Part shown: positions 34,035-46,834 of the stretch, piece by piece
How the letters are laid out: each line of letters starts with the position of its first letter
How positions within the stretch are numbered: position 1 is the first letter of the stretch
NCBI GenBank assembly: GCA_018894105.1
Contig: CM032117.1
Span: forward strand, 39,722,501 to 39,786,500
Origin: Jacaranda mimosifolia
Taxonomy: Eukaryota; Streptophyta; Magnoliopsida; Lamiales; Bignoniaceae
Direction of reading: 5' to 3'
Length of the DNA: 64,000 nucleotides
Notes under the pieces: model-generated
What the model saw: only the letters and a program-made list of their open reading frames with translations
Told to the model about the DNA's origin: nothing
Databases searched by the model: none
Position numbers and translations under genes: made by a program

Positions 34035-34670
34035 TCATTTCTTTGCCCTTCCTCCATCATGATTAGCCCTCTCACTGAGTACCAGCGGTGTCGCATAGTC
34101 ATCACGTGATGAAGCTGAATGTTTTGACCTACTAGTACTGTCTCCAGTCATATTATCGCTCCCACTTCGATTACTGTCTATGGCTAGATGGGGCATAGCT
34201 GAAGACTTGGCATTGGAACCTGAGGCAACATTCTTTGAGAACATTTCAATACAGTAATCGTAGCACGGTAAGCCATGGTTCATGAAGGAGGCATGGTTCG
34301 GTGCTCCTACAACACTAGAAATAGCATTATTATACGAGTATATTAGAACATAAGCATACCGCGAGCCAGTGGGCGATGCGATCCTCGCTAGCCGTGATCG
34401 TGTTTCGATCATAATCCCAACCGTATCCTGTACCATTCGTTATTTATGAATGAAACATTCACCATGATGCACGAAGTCTATTCCATTTTTGCTTAAGTTG
34501 CTTCACATTGTACATGTATGACGGTTGTAGCTCCACATTCATCTTATGGAAAATCTTATTTCATGTGTACACTGAGAACGTGGTGGAAAAAAGCTGACCA
34601 GCTTGGAATTCATTATAGGCAAACTCGATTAACAATTTTTCATTAGTGAATTGCCAGCTCACATATCCCG
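34035..34670 (-). pseudogene. Myb/SANT-like Harbinger partner gene (first copy)
   Basis: Read across frames it shows EKLLIEFAYNEFQAGQLFS, NKIFHKMNVELQPSYMYN, VKQLKQKWNRLRASW and GTGYGWDYDRNTITASEDRI, the full plant Myb/SANT-like signature (Myb_DNA-bind_3). The 34436-34035 part is open (133 codons) with a Ser/Asp-rich linker and an RAKK end. It lies about 0.5 kb upstream of the transposase on the same strand, the normal Harbinger arrangement. Confidence 0.7.
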
Positions 34671-36779
34671 ATCGAATGCCCCCAGATTGGGTATTGTATG
34701 AACCATCATCTCCATAGGATGGGTTATGATCGTAAGGATCTATCTATTATCAGGTCGAATATATGACCAGCTCATAAGGATTACATCCATATCAAAATTT
34801 TCCAAATGTTAAATCAAATATATGGCTTTTAGATTGATAGAAAGTGCAATGTAGGTAAAGGCATGCGTAAAATGTACAATATAAATTATAACATATGAAG
34901 CATTAGTAATGTGTATAGAGAACTAGGTGAAATAATGTAAGATGTTATGGTAACGTGCCACTCATTGTCAGCATTATGAATTACATCTACTAAGATTGTT
35001 CTGATAAACACATAGAAGATTATTCTTCTAATGAGAGAATTACAAAAAATGGTCAATAAAATATCTTTTATTTGTATTTCAAGCCAATTAAAATATATTC
35101 CACACATTAATGACCATTTCATCCACTAATTACTATGACATAAGTATATAATAATATATGTACTCAGTACCCTGTTACTAGTAACAATGTACAAATTATT
35201 GTTGACATAATTATCCTAAGAAATTTAATGACATAGGCTTTAAAAAATAACAATTTCACTTAAGTTATTTACTTATAGTGACCCACAAAGTTAATTATTG
35301 ACTAAAAAACTCAAACTTATGAATTAATATATTTGAAGATATACAAATTGCATATAAAATATATTTTTATTATTTATTAATAACATATGTATTAAATATA
35401 TATAAGTTTAATATACATTTTCTTATACTACGTAGCAGTTATCGTATTATATAACATATCTTTTGTGTTAATAATTTAAGCATAGAGCAAATTATTGTAT
35501 ATTTTATTAAATTTTTTTGTTAAATTCAAATTATAATATTAACAATATTTAATTTCAAATAGTTATCATTTTGATACTATATAAATTATTTTTTTGTTGG
35601 TTCGCAATTATATATTTCAATGTAAGATATATTAGAAATAATATAGTGCATATATATATAGGATGTGTATTAATTATTATTTTTTATATATGTACAAAAT
35701 TTATAGTATATGTTTATAATTAATATGGACGTGTTTTTATACTACATACTTGTTAATATATTATATAATGTAAATTTTGTATAAATAGTTTATGCATACG
35801 TTAATAAATGGTATATTTCATTATACTTTTTTTAATATTCCATTTATTACATTTATAAAATTTAAGCTATGTTTGCTCTAATTTTTATTTTAAATAAATT
35901 TATTTTTTTAATTTTCCAGTTACATATTTCTAAGTAAGAGTAACTATACATAATATATTATATATGTAGACCCTTACGTGTATATATGATGTTTTTATTA
36001 TGTATATGATGACAGATGTATTAAGTATATAGAATTTAATATACGTGTTTTTATACCACACACATGGTAAGCTAGAATATCACGTATAGTTCGTTCTATT
36101 AATTATTGCATAGATTCAAATCTTGCATATTTTATTATTAATTTTTTTATATTCAATTTATTATATTTATATATTCTAATTCAATTTTTTTCATATCTTT
36201 TTTTTATTATAATCAATTTATTGTAAAAATTTCCAGTCATATATTTATATGTATAATTCACTATAAATAATGTATTACATATGTATATACAAAGTGTATT
36301 AACGCCTATTTAATTTGTTATTATCCTATATTGTATTTCTTACTTTATTAATTATTATTTACACTTATTCTACTTAGTCTAATACATTTTTATAATGTTT
36401 TTATTTTCTTTATGTTTAGTAGATGATGGTAAAATATTTATACTTATCGATCAACTTAAATATGTACTTCATGCATGCATAGTGTTTTACTTTATTCCAA
36501 CAATTTTGGGATATATATTATATATTTTTTAGGTAATATATATGTAAATAAAATTTTCCCCGAAACAAAAAACAACATAAATATATTTGCCATTTATAAT
36601 TGAAGTTTCACGTCTTATATATCTATTTTCCTTATTTTCGTCCAGCATTAAACAATGAATATTTGATATGCTATTATTTATTCAAATTTTGTGTCACAAT
36701 CGATTTTAAGCATATTCGATAGTATACTTTTCAATATATATATATATACACACACTAATACATGTTAATATAGTAACAT
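34671..36779. other. Very AT-rich spacer
   Basis: About 2 kb of TATATA/ATTATT-rich sequence with no supported gene. A few TATATATAT runs at 35655-35670 and 36735-36760. Confidence 0.55.
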
Positions 36780-39700
36780 GGTCCATTAAATTATGAGTGG
36801 AGTAAATGTAAAAGCCTGAGCTACTTGATATTGAAGGCAAAAATGAATCAACCATTTATTCAGAACCCATTGGATATGTACTACAATTGAAACCAAATTG
36901 GCATTTTTATGTGGTTGGGGTGAACCAATACATGGGAAATTAACCCTGCTTCTATTCCAAGCACAAATGGTTGCCAAAATGTCAATTATCCTAAACCATA
37001 TACATTTAGTTAAGTACAACCTACACTATGAATCAGTACAGTAACGTTAGACTTGTCAAACATATATCTTAACAAATTCAAGCTGCCATTCTAAATAATT
37101 CCTTACACAATAGCTGATATTATTATACTGAATAAGCAAAAACAAATCAAAATGTCAATCTACAAATAGCCGAAACCATCTTCCAATGTTTTCCAAAAAC
37201 AATGGCAGCCTAGCAGTGGTGGGCCCCTTAATTGATTACAAAAGGCAAACTTCTTAGGCTCCAACAATAGATGAATAAAAGGCAGGCTGAGAAAGATACT
37301 TAGTTGGGGGAAAATCTAAAATGTGAGTTCGAGAAATTTGGGACCACATCAACATGAAATGATGTGATCCACTTAGATGCCCCATCTCTTGTATGTTTTT
37401 TTTTCTGTGGTCACTCACACCCAAAGCAACCAAAACAACCAATTTATTTGACATTTTGGCACTGAAATACGCCAAAAAAGAAAAATGAAACAAGACAAGA
37501 ATAGAGGGAAATGAGAGTGACTAAGGAAAATGAGAGTTTGCCACCATAGACAACCCAAAAGAGACACATCCTATATAATGCCTAATATTGCCTGGGAAAT
37601 AGACGTGTAGGGTCAAGAACCTCTTAATGCTGAATAAATGGAATGGAGATACATTAAAGGTGAGATCAAACATTACAACCCAGGTATAAACATTTCTGAA
37701 ACTGCTCAATGGCAAGAAAACATTGCTAAAACCCAAAAAAAAGAAATGGTTGGAAATATGAGGACAACAACTCAAGGGTGGAGTGACCACAGTTTTTTCG
37801 ACAGACATACAGTAACAAAAGGGGATATAACCAAATGGAACGAACTTTGATAGGGGATGATTCAATTGGAAAGGGGGGAAAATGTTTCCAGCACCCCAAA
37901 CCCAACGAAGCACCATTTTGCTCATAGGAAATGGTACATATTGTGATAACATATGCAGCAACAACAGCTGCAAACTGTAATAACAGAAGCAGGCCACACA
38001 GAAATAGGCCAATACTTCATGAAGCTCAGAACGAGTCCTCCAAAAATTCAATCCTAAGTAGTTACCATAGGGGGAATGACTTACTTCTCCATTTTTAGCA
38101 TGGAGAAACCCCAAGCGTGATGCTATAATATATAAAGTGTCAACTGGCCTCATGATGGACATAAAACATATTACATATTCAACAATCTCATCACATAACC
38201 ATAGAATGTAGAGCATATTATTCAAAGCAATCACAAAGGTTAAACACATAAAACAGCCACACATGTTGGATAAATAATACAAGTAATGAGAAAAAGATAA
38301 GGGCAAACAAGAGAAACACAAACAGGAAGCACAAGGATAATAACTTACTGAGGAGCTACAATAGGTCTAGGTTGGTGAACCTACTGGAGGGTTGCTTTGG
38401 GAATTGGATGTGGAGGTGGAGATGGAGAAGTCGTCCCCAGACTCACTAACAGAAGCTGCTATTTGGAGAGCTTAATTAATGTCATAAATTACTAAATTTT
38501 CATTGGAATACAAGCAGAGTGGCATAAGAAGTGTAGAAAGTGTGATTGGAAGTACCTGTCGTTTTGGTGGATTAGTTTTGACATACTTTGGATGGTGATA
38601 ATTTGCTTAGATAGTGGAAGGATGCACAACCACATTTAGTCAAGACAACACATTATTTGGAAGTGGATTTCAAGTGATGGTAGTGTGCTAGTGTAAGAGC
38701 ATGTAGAATTATAAGAGCAAGAGATGAATATATAGGTGGATAGAGGAGTATTATAACACTTTGAAACTCAATAATGGAGTAGTTGGAATAGCAAACTGAT
38801 ATGACTATATCCACACATACACCAGAATGTAGAAACCATATTAAAAAAGCAGTCAAGATTCCTGATAAAGTGCAGGAAAAATTACTGTACATGTTAAGGA
38901 ATCCAAGAATGCAAACACAAGGTCAGCTTTAATAAATTGAATCTCTGCAACATAGTTAATCTAGCTCAGGAAAAGAAAAAAAACACTCATATTGTGTACA
39001 TTGTGGCCTAGATCAGATGTGGTCTGAGAAACAATTGACACGCATACATAGGTGAGGCATACACTGTGACCAGATTTCAGTACATATACTCCAAATACAC
39101 CACACTAACCTCATTGCTGACAAGTAAAACAAGTTTCTCCGCTACTTTGTGAGCCCAAATACCCTTCTACAAATCAGTGAAAACAGCAGAGATGAACATT
39201 TAAATCCTAACTTAAAATATGTGTAAAAAGGTAACATGCTTATACAATCACTTCACAGTGTAGGCGGTAATAGGGAAAAAAAGGATAGCTACATCCGATA
39301 ACATTGATTCAACTACTGGTACATGTTAAAAAAATGCATCTATCAAACATTGAATCAACAGAAACCCAAATCTCCTTCAAGAACCTAAATAATAGAAAGA
39401 GTATGAAGAACAGACAATTTAACAAAAAAGCAAAACCCACAATTTTGTAGTCAATTGAACACATAGTTCATCCAGAAAACCCAAAGTCCACAAACTAACA
39501 AGCATCAGATTGGGCAAAAGAACAAAAAATAAGGGATGTTGAACATAGTAAGACCATTAATCGACAATATAAATCTAGACAACCATACAAACCCTTAACA
39601 CACTTTCCACTGCGACATGGTTGAGTACACATGAAGGCAAAAATAAGCCCCATAATTGAACGATTACGCAATAAATCACAAAATGTAGTCAGCACGAAGG

Positions 39701-40330
39701 CCACATAATGCTTTGGGAAAAAATTGCCAATCAACCTATATTTTTATCAACCAGAAAACCCAACGGCGGCAACTGTTAAGCACATTCATTCTCCCACCGT
39801 TAACTCGCATGGATACATAAACCATTGAAAAACCTACAGCCAAATCCGATTTGAAGCAACACCCACACCGTAAAAACATATATACCCATCGGCGTTCAAT
39901 TTCGCTCCACGATTTCCCCAAATTTCTTTAAGGATTGAATTTAAATGCCTTCATTTGGGCATATCTACAAAAAAATTATAGATGTTTCTATACATAACTG
40001 AACGAGAAGAAGAGGGAAAGGGTTGAGCGGGAAGGGAATGGAGAGTCTTTTGTGAGGAAGGAGCATTCGCATGAATGAGGGAGAAAGAGAGACAGGATAA
40101 AGCGAAGGGACAGACACAGTTGCAGAGGGCAGGGTGTTGGGGAATGGGAAATTAAGGGGGGTTTTATGTTAAAAGAGTGGAAAGGCAAGGGTTTTTCAGG
40201 AATGAAAACAAAAAAATGAAAGAAGAATGAGGCTTGTATATTTGGGAATGTTTCCCAGCATTTCGGGTAAACGTTCCCAACAAAGCCTATGCTTGCTTGT
40301 TTGGCCAGTAAAAACTGGAGCATTTAATGG
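36780..40330 (-). other. Unresolved region, possibly a decayed intron-bearing gene
   Basis: The composition is less AT-rich than the left neighbour. On the - strand there are exon-like pieces with splice-like borders: IWAHKVAEKLVLLVSNE (about 39170-39110, AG before and GT after) and a Ser/Asp-rich block SVSESGDDFSISTSTSNSQS ending in a TAG (about 38455-38360). A 266-codon open stretch (38321-37521) looks like chance: it is hydrophobic, has no repeats or domain, and resembles noncoding AT-rich sequence read through. I cannot name the gene. Confidence 0.3.
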
Positions 40331-41536
40331 GTATTGGGTAACACAATACAGGAAACAACCAAATTGGTCGAGGTTGTGAATTTTTCATGTCACCTTATTC
40401 AATTAAATATGATTAATTTCACTTAACTATATAATGAACTAAACTATAAGCTATTAGATTATAAATGATGGTTTTGTTTTATTTTATGAGATTATAATTT
40501 TATTTAATGATTCATAATTTACTTAAGTGTGTATATATAATGTATGACATGATATTTTGTTGCATTTAAGTTTTACTTGAATTAAAATAATAATGATATT
40601 TGGAAGAGCCTCTGCCAATTTTTGCATTTTGGCTTAAAAGTGAAGAAAGAATAACCATTTATTTCTATTTTGACACTGCTTAATGAAAGTTACGATATGG
40701 GTAGAAGTTAAAAATATCTTTTCAAGTTTTTTAACAGTTTCTGATTTTGTAGTAAGTAATTGTAAGTTATATGACATTTTTGTTTTTACTAATTTTATTA
40801 AAATTCTAAATTAAAGAATAATTTTGTATGTTTTTCACATAACTTTACTAGCAAGGTTCTTTTGTCAAACATTCTCGTTTTACTTTTTTCTCTACTTTCC
40901 TTGTCAATTTTCAAATATTTCCATTTTTACTAGTAGCCACTTTCCCTCAATTCTTTTAAATTATTTTTAAAAAAAAAATAAAAACTCTTGCATACACCCC
41001 TTAATTTTGTAGCTATAATGCATCAATATTTTAAAAACTCATTCATATTATGTTAAACACGTATCAGACATGTTGTTAGGCAGTATGACTCTAACACATG
41101 TCCAACATGCCACTTAGCGTGTTTATAAATTAAACAAAAATAATAAAAAAATGACATTTTTTATGGTGTGTTAGATGCGCAATCAAAGGCTTATCAACAT
41201 GCATTGGACCTATTAGGTCTTTTTCATATATTTTAAATATATATTGGACTAAAAAAAGCTAGATTTTTCTAAAATTACTTGAGAAAAAATATGAGTTACT
41301 TATTAGAAAGTATCAAAACCTGTTTTTATTTTGTATTTAGTCCCCATCCATTAGCTTTGTAGTTTGAACTCCCTAATTCAACTTTTTTCATCTCCCACCT
41401 GCTTGATCCAACAAGATATCCCTTAATCGATTAATTTTGTTTCTTTTTTTTTTTTTTCCTTTTTGCCACTTCACCCTAATTCTTCTCATACTAAATTCAA
41501 CTACCAAATCTCCGTCTCTCCCATGTCGCTATATAA
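40331..41536. other. AT-rich spacer, nothing recognised
   Basis: No coding region supported on either strand. The block at about 41460-41520 (TTCACCCTAATTCTTCTCAT) is repeated imperfectly at 42517-42570 on the other side of the hAT-like element. Confidence 0.45.
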
Positions 41537-42419
41537 TGGGTGGGTTGGGTACGAGTTGGATCTTTATGGGTTAGGTGAAAAACGGATTGGATTCAAAATG
41601 AATTGGGTTAGGTCGGGTTAGACTAGGTTGGGCGGGTCCAATACCAAAAAAAAATCATAATTTTTGCTGATGCTATATTATTTTGTTAAATTATGATTTT
41701 TTTTATCTGTATTTTACATATGTTAATTAATTATTATTAACAAAAGAAGATAATGAATAAAGTGGAAATCGTAATGACTTAAAACTCTTTAGTAGCAATT
41801 ATAAAATGCAAACGCAACATTCATTTGGCATGATTTATATATTAAAACTTTAGAATAAGCAAAAAAGAATTCTTAATTCTTATTAAATATTTAGTAATTC
41901 TCATTTACTCCATTATAGTCTACTCTTTTCAGTTGAAATTTTACTCTATTATAATCTAACTCTCATTTCAATTAAATTTCATAAATGCAAGAAAGGTACT
42001 CTTAAATACAAATTTTTAAAATTTCATAATAAACCTCCACCTCTATTTCCTTAAGATGATCTTATTTTGAAAAAAAGAAAAAAAAATTATGACCTTACTA
42101 ATATCTATATCTATACTACAAATTATGACATGTAATTAAAGTAATTCTAATTTAAATTATATATAAAAAAAATATAGTTACTTACATAAATTCTTATTGA
42201 GAATTTATCGATTAAGTAAGAATACAATAATGAAAGAGCATATTAATTTTGGGTAGATTTTTTTTTTAATGAAATTTTGGGTAAAATTGGCTTGGACTAT
42301 TTACAACCCATTTGCAACCCATGTTCAGCGCATTTCACACCCATTTAAACTTGTAACCCAATTCCAAAACTAAGTGGGTTGGCTGGAACCATAGTTATAA
42401 ACTCAATTTGCCATCCCTA
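41537..42419. mobile_element. Possible non-autonomous hAT-like element
   Basis: The right end TTTGCCATCCCTA is, reversed, TAGGGATGGCAAA, the terminus of many plant hAT elements. The left part starts TGGGTGGGTTGGGTACGAG, which usually follows that terminus, but the terminus itself is not visible. CTATATAA (41529-41536) and CTATATAT (42420-42427) could be an 8 bp target duplication. No ORF inside. Confidence 0.4.
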
Positions 42420-42427
42420 CTATATAT

Positions 42428-42818
42428 CATTATCTATCTCTCTCTTCTTGTCAACGGGACTTAATCCAGAAGATGGCCACCTCCACCACCAATCAACACC
42501 ATTTTCATTTTTTCTACTTCACCCTAGATTTTCTCAAATTAAATTCAACTTTCATTCCTTGCCTTTCCTATGCCTCTATGCATAATTTTCTATTTTTTTC
42601 AATCGATAGGAGCTCCATCTACAAGATCGCTACCACCACTAATCAACACCATTTTTTTTGCATTATGCCACTCCACTTGTGAACAACAACAATGAGAGAG
42701 GTTTAAGTTTTTTCAATTTTCAACTTCTAAAAAATGTCTACAAGTGTGCAAAAAGTTCAAATTCAACGATAAGGGGGTTATTCTATAATGATGAATTGTA
42801 AATCTTGTCAATCTATAT
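42428..42818. other. Short spacer with imperfect repeats
   Basis: CACCACCAATCAACACCATT (about 42484) and CACCACTAATCAACACCATT (about 42634) are near-identical 150 bases apart. No gene recognised. Confidence 0.5.
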
Positions 42819-43302
42819 TGATACGTCTGTAATAGCCCGAGCTAAAGACATACAGCAGACCTGAGGTGACTACCCAACAAATATTATAGCTGAAGCCAAA
42901 TGGAAGGGTCTAGCTGAACCCAAAGATACGTCTGAGCTGAGTGCAAGGGAATAGCTGAACTGGCAGGGATGTAGCCGAGCTGAAACCAAGGGCAAGATCG
43001 AGCTGGAGTCAAAGGAACAGCCGAGCTGCCCCAGTTTTGTCTTTCCCCCCTTTTTTGCGCGAGGTGCCACCAAAAATTAAGGGACGTGGGGTACACGTGG
43101 CGCCATCACATTTATTCAGTTGTAACCAGTGAATTAAGGTGTTAGTGGGTAGTTATGAACCCAAGTAGTGGGATGTTTTGTCAGATAAAATGTCTTGGTA
43201 AAAAAGTTGTAAGACAGATTGTGTATTGATTAACATTTTCTAAAAGGAGAATTTTCTGGTTTTTGTTGATTGGTGCTCTTACAGATTATTTTTTGTGCAT
43301 TA
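42819..43302 (+). repeat. 5' LTR of Gypsy C
   Basis: TGATACGTCTGTAATAGCCC to TTTTTTGTGCATTA, 484 bp; the last CA is mutated to TA, judged from the 3' LTR ending GCATCA next to the TATAT duplication. Confidence 0.9.
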
Positions 43303-43305
43303 ATT

Positions 43306-43323
43306 TGGCGACGTCTGTGGGAA
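43306..43323 (+). promoter_or_regulatory. Primer-binding site of Gypsy C
   Basis: TGGCGACGTCTGTGGGAA lies 3 bases after the LTR. This sequence class follows the LTR in many plant Gypsy elements. I do not assign the tRNA. Confidence 0.65.
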
Positions 43324-43342
43324 ACAGATTAAGAGTCAAGAC

Positions 43343-44613
43343 ATGAGGATGAGTAGTTCAGGAGATAACGGAGAGACAGATATGAAGATGACAACGCAGT
43401 ATGAGCAGACAGCCGTGGCCGCCACTACTACCGCCCCGCCTCCAGTGGCTACGGTGCCGACGGCTGTTACAGGAGGAAAAAGCGCCCTAACACCCCCAAT
43501 GGTGGGGCAAATTACCACTGAGCAGTTGGCCAACTTCCTGTGGTCGACATTTGGTATCATTGCTTCTACTCAGTCTGTCGGAGCGATGCACCCAACACAT
43601 CCGCCAAGCTTTATGGTCATTCCCTACCTGCCGGGGATGGCACCTAATATTCCATCTCCTAGTACAGTACCTTTTCCCCCTACCCCAGGGTTGGCTAACC
43701 TACACCTCCAGCGAGGGCGACAGCCACACCGGTGGCACCTGGGCCGGTGGGTGGAACCACCATTCAGAGTCCCAAGGCAGCCCTCATTTTTGGAGCAGTT
43801 GCACAAGGCACGGTGATAGTTGGGCCGCCTTTCCCCAATAATTCGGGATTATTTATGGGAGGTCAGGAGGCAACGATCGCACCGGTATTGGATGAGCCAG
43901 TGAAGGCAGGATGGAAAGGTAGGGGAAGAGATCAAGGCTTTACCTTTCGTTGAAGCCATACTCCAGGATCCTTTCCCAAAGAATCACAAGTCTTTCAGTA
44001 TGCCCAGGTATATGGGCACCGCAGACCCCTGCTAATCACCTGTGCGAGTTCAAAAATTTGTCCCTATTGTACCAATTTTCGAATGGAGTGAAGTGCAGAA
44101 CTTTCCTTACCACATTGGGAGGAGCTGCCCAAAGGTGGTTTAGGCAATTGCCACCCAGGTCCGTTCATACATTTGACGAATTAGCAAGCAATACCGGCAG
44201 AGTGCGCAGAGCTTGCTCTCATTCCGACAATAAGAGAATGAGAGCTTGAGGGGTTTTGTTAGGCGATTCACTACAGCTGCTTTAGAGGTTCCGTTAACTA
44301 CTCCAGAATTGTTGAGCGGTGCTTTTGGCCAAGGAATGAGAGCTTGAGGGGTTTTGTTAGGCGATTCACTACAGCTGCTTTAGAGGTTACATCAACTACT
44401 CCGGAATTGTTGAGCGGTGCTTTTGGCCAAGGACTTCGATCTAGCCCCTTTTTTAGGTCATTGAGTAGAAAATCGACTGACAGTTACAACGAACTCCTGT
44501 GTCATGTGGAGAAACACATCCATGAAGAGGAGGATAGTGAAGCGAAGGAAAAGGAGTTGAGGGAAAAGAGAAAGGAGAGAAGGAATGATCCTGTTGCCAA
44601 AAAGCCTAAGTAG
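43343..44613 (+). pseudogene. Gypsy C gag
   Basis: An N-terminal Ala/Thr/Pro-rich part (43343-43816) is followed in another frame by the Retrotrans_gag core: HLCEFKNLSLLYQ, CRTFLTTLGGAAQRWFRQLP and SVHTFDELA (about 44035-44185). Next comes a 98 bp tandem duplication that shifts the frame. The C-terminal segment (44344-44613) ends in a highly charged helix (EAKEKELREKRKERRND). It builds the particle. Confidence 0.82.
44236..44431. repeat. 98 bp tandem duplication within gag of Gypsy C
   Basis: GAATGAGAGCTTGAGGGGTT begins at 44236 and again at 44334. The units differ at only a few sites. 98 is not a multiple of three, so the duplication alone breaks gag. Confidence 0.92.
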
Positions 44614-45552
44614 GAAGAGAAGTTCGGGGCAGTACTCATATGGCAGGTGAAGGCCCCGCCAACGATGGGTCCCAAGTTTGACTACTATACCCCCTTGAGG
44701 ATGCCAATGGAACAGGTCATACAGGCTATTGAGCATCTCAACCTATTGCGGTGGCCGCGCGCCCAAGAGACCCTCCTAGGCGTCTTAGGCCAGACAAGTT
44801 TTGTTATTTCCACAATGAGTATGGGGACATGACATAAGAATGCGACCATCTTTGGAATGAGTTGAAGCAGCTAGTACGAGATGGGCAGTTGAACAAATTC
44901 GTGGATAGGGCTGAAGTTGGAAACAAGCATAGGAGTCCGGCACAAGCTGGGCGCAAGGGATAGTAGAAAGCACGGCAACCTGGTGGGGAAAAAGGATACT
45001 AAGAATGGGACAGTCAAAGGGGTGATCCATATGATTTTTGGAGGTCCGACTAAAGTGGACACCCATCCAGCCAAAAGGGCTAGGGCCCGAGCTGTAGCGC
45101 ACAAAAACATGGAAGTAGCCTCCGTATCCGACACTAGCGACACCCCTATTATTCAGTTCGTTCCGAATGATCTGAGAGCCTTGCATTTACCTCACCACAA
45201 TGCTTTGGTTATTACAGCTATGATAACAAATTTTGAAGTAGCCCGTATTTTTATCGATGGCGGCAGCTCGGCTAACATCCTCTTCTATGATGCTTTCCAG
45301 CAAATGGATCTGGAGAACACCATGCTGGAATCCATAGAAACGTCGTTGTTTGGATTTTCAGGGGAGACAGTCAAACCTAGGGGGCGAATTTCCTTACCCG
45401 TCTTTGTAGGAACAAGAGTGTATCAGAAGACTTGTATGGTAAATTTCTTGGTAGTAGACGCTCCCTCTGCATATAATGTGATTTTTGGCAGGCCTATGAT
45501 GCAGCTCTTCCAAGCGGTAGCCTCCTCCATACTATATGAAGTTGAAGTATGA
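44614..45552 (+). pseudogene. Gypsy C gag end and aspartic protease
   Basis: 44614-44916 is a broken part of gag. 44917-45552 is open for 211 codons and carries the retropepsin-like domain: ALVITAMITNFEVARIFIDG then GGSSANILFYDAF, where D-G-G replaces the usual D-T/S-G, and later AYNVIFGRP. The Asp-Gly-Gly variant is common in this plant Gypsy group. Confidence 0.82.
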
Positions 45553-45745
45553 TGTGGGGCAAATGGTAGGAGAAGTGGTGGGAGATCAGTATACCTCAAG
45601 AAAATGTTATGTGGATGTAGTGAAGAAAGGATGTCACAGGGATGATGAAGCTGTACACAAGCAGAGGCAGAATGGGTCGAGTACACCCCTGATCGTGGAA
45701 AGACAGCAAAGACTCTAACTAGAGGGGGAGCTCTTATCTGTAGAG

Positions 45746-46834
45746 TTGGTACCAGGAGATCCCCGTAAGATTACGCGGATAGGCTCCCACCTGGAAATAG
45801 GTCTGAAGGTAGAAATAATTACTGTACTTAGGGAGTACGTAGATATTTTTGCCTTTTCTGTCAAAGATCTCACAGGAATAGACCCAAGAATAGCCGAGCA
45901 CAGGCTCAATGTTGACCTGGCAGTTCGGCCCATCAAGCAAAAGAAGAGATACTTCGATCCTGAGAAAGACTGCATCATTCAGCATGAGGTGGATAAGCTT
46001 TTAGACACCAGGCATATCGTGGAAATCCAGTTCCCAGAATGGATCTCTAATATGGTATTAGTACTGAAGCACGCACACAAGTGGAGAGGGTGCATAGACT
46101 TCAGAGACTTGAATAAGGCTTGCCCGAAGGATTTCTATCCTTTGCCCAGGATCAACCTGTTGGTAGACTCCACTTATGGGTGCGTACTTCTCAGCATAAT
46201 GGATGCATCGCAGAGATATCATCAGATCCCCCTCAGTAGGGAGGACCGTAAGAGGGTGAGTTTCATTACTTCGCAAGGAACTTACTGTTACCTAGTCATG
46301 CCCTTTGGTCTTAAGAATGCAGGAGCCACATATCAGAGATTAGTGGATCGGATGTTCAAACATCAGATCGGTCGAAATGTGGAAGTATATGTGGATGATA
46401 GCGTGAGCCGAGCTGATCATGTGGGAGATCTGAATGAGACATTTGAAACTTTACACAAATATGGGATGAAGCTCAACCTAGAGAGATGCACCTTCGAAGT
46501 GAAATGGGGCAAGTTCCTGGGCTATCTAGTGACAGAGAGGGGAATTGAGGCGAATTCGGAGAAAATTCGAGCTATTATGGAGATGAGCCCACCCAGAAAT
46601 ATAAATGAGGTACAAAGGTTAGCAGGAAGGATAGCCGCCCTGAGCAGTTTCATATCCCACTCTGTAGACAGAAGTCTCCTCTTTTTTGGGATATTACAGA
46701 AGGCAAAACAATTTAAGTGGAGGGAAGTAGCACAACACGCCTTTGATGAGCTGAAATCCTACTTGGCTGAGCTGTCTTCACTAACAAAGCCGGCACCAGG
46801 AGAAAGGCTCTATTTGTATTTGGCAATAGCCTAG
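45746..46834 (+). pseudogene. Gypsy C reverse transcriptase
   Basis: 362 codons open. EHRLNVDLAVRPIKQKKR, WRGCIDFRDLNKACPKDFYP, LLSIMDASQRYHQIPL (first catalytic Asp), MPFGLKNAGATYQRLVD, VEVYVDD (catalytic pair, about 46380-46400), FLGYLVTERGIEAN and the start of the connection and RNase H region. It is complete for the polymerase part; a few unusual residues (SQRYH) are seen. It copies element RNA to DNA. Confidence 0.92.

Larger units (their letters stand above)
29300..34670 (-). mobile_element. PIF/Harbinger-derived cluster
   Basis: A PIF/Harbinger transposase (33540-32100) with Myb/SANT-like genes on both sides (34670-34035, 31247-30861, 30188-29500) and a GRF-like finger (31857-31672), all on the - strand. 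Harbinger elements normally carry one transposase and one Myb/SANT-like partner gene. I could not find terminal inverted repeats or TTA/TAA duplications, so the limits are those of the recognisable coding pieces, and more than one element may be present. Confidence 0.6.

Noticed and set aside
37521..38321. 266-codon - strand ORF as a membrane protein gene
   Set aside because: Hydrophobic, Phe/Leu/Tyr/Ser-rich translation from AT-rich DNA without a domain, with no promoter or homologous neighbour. Likely chance.
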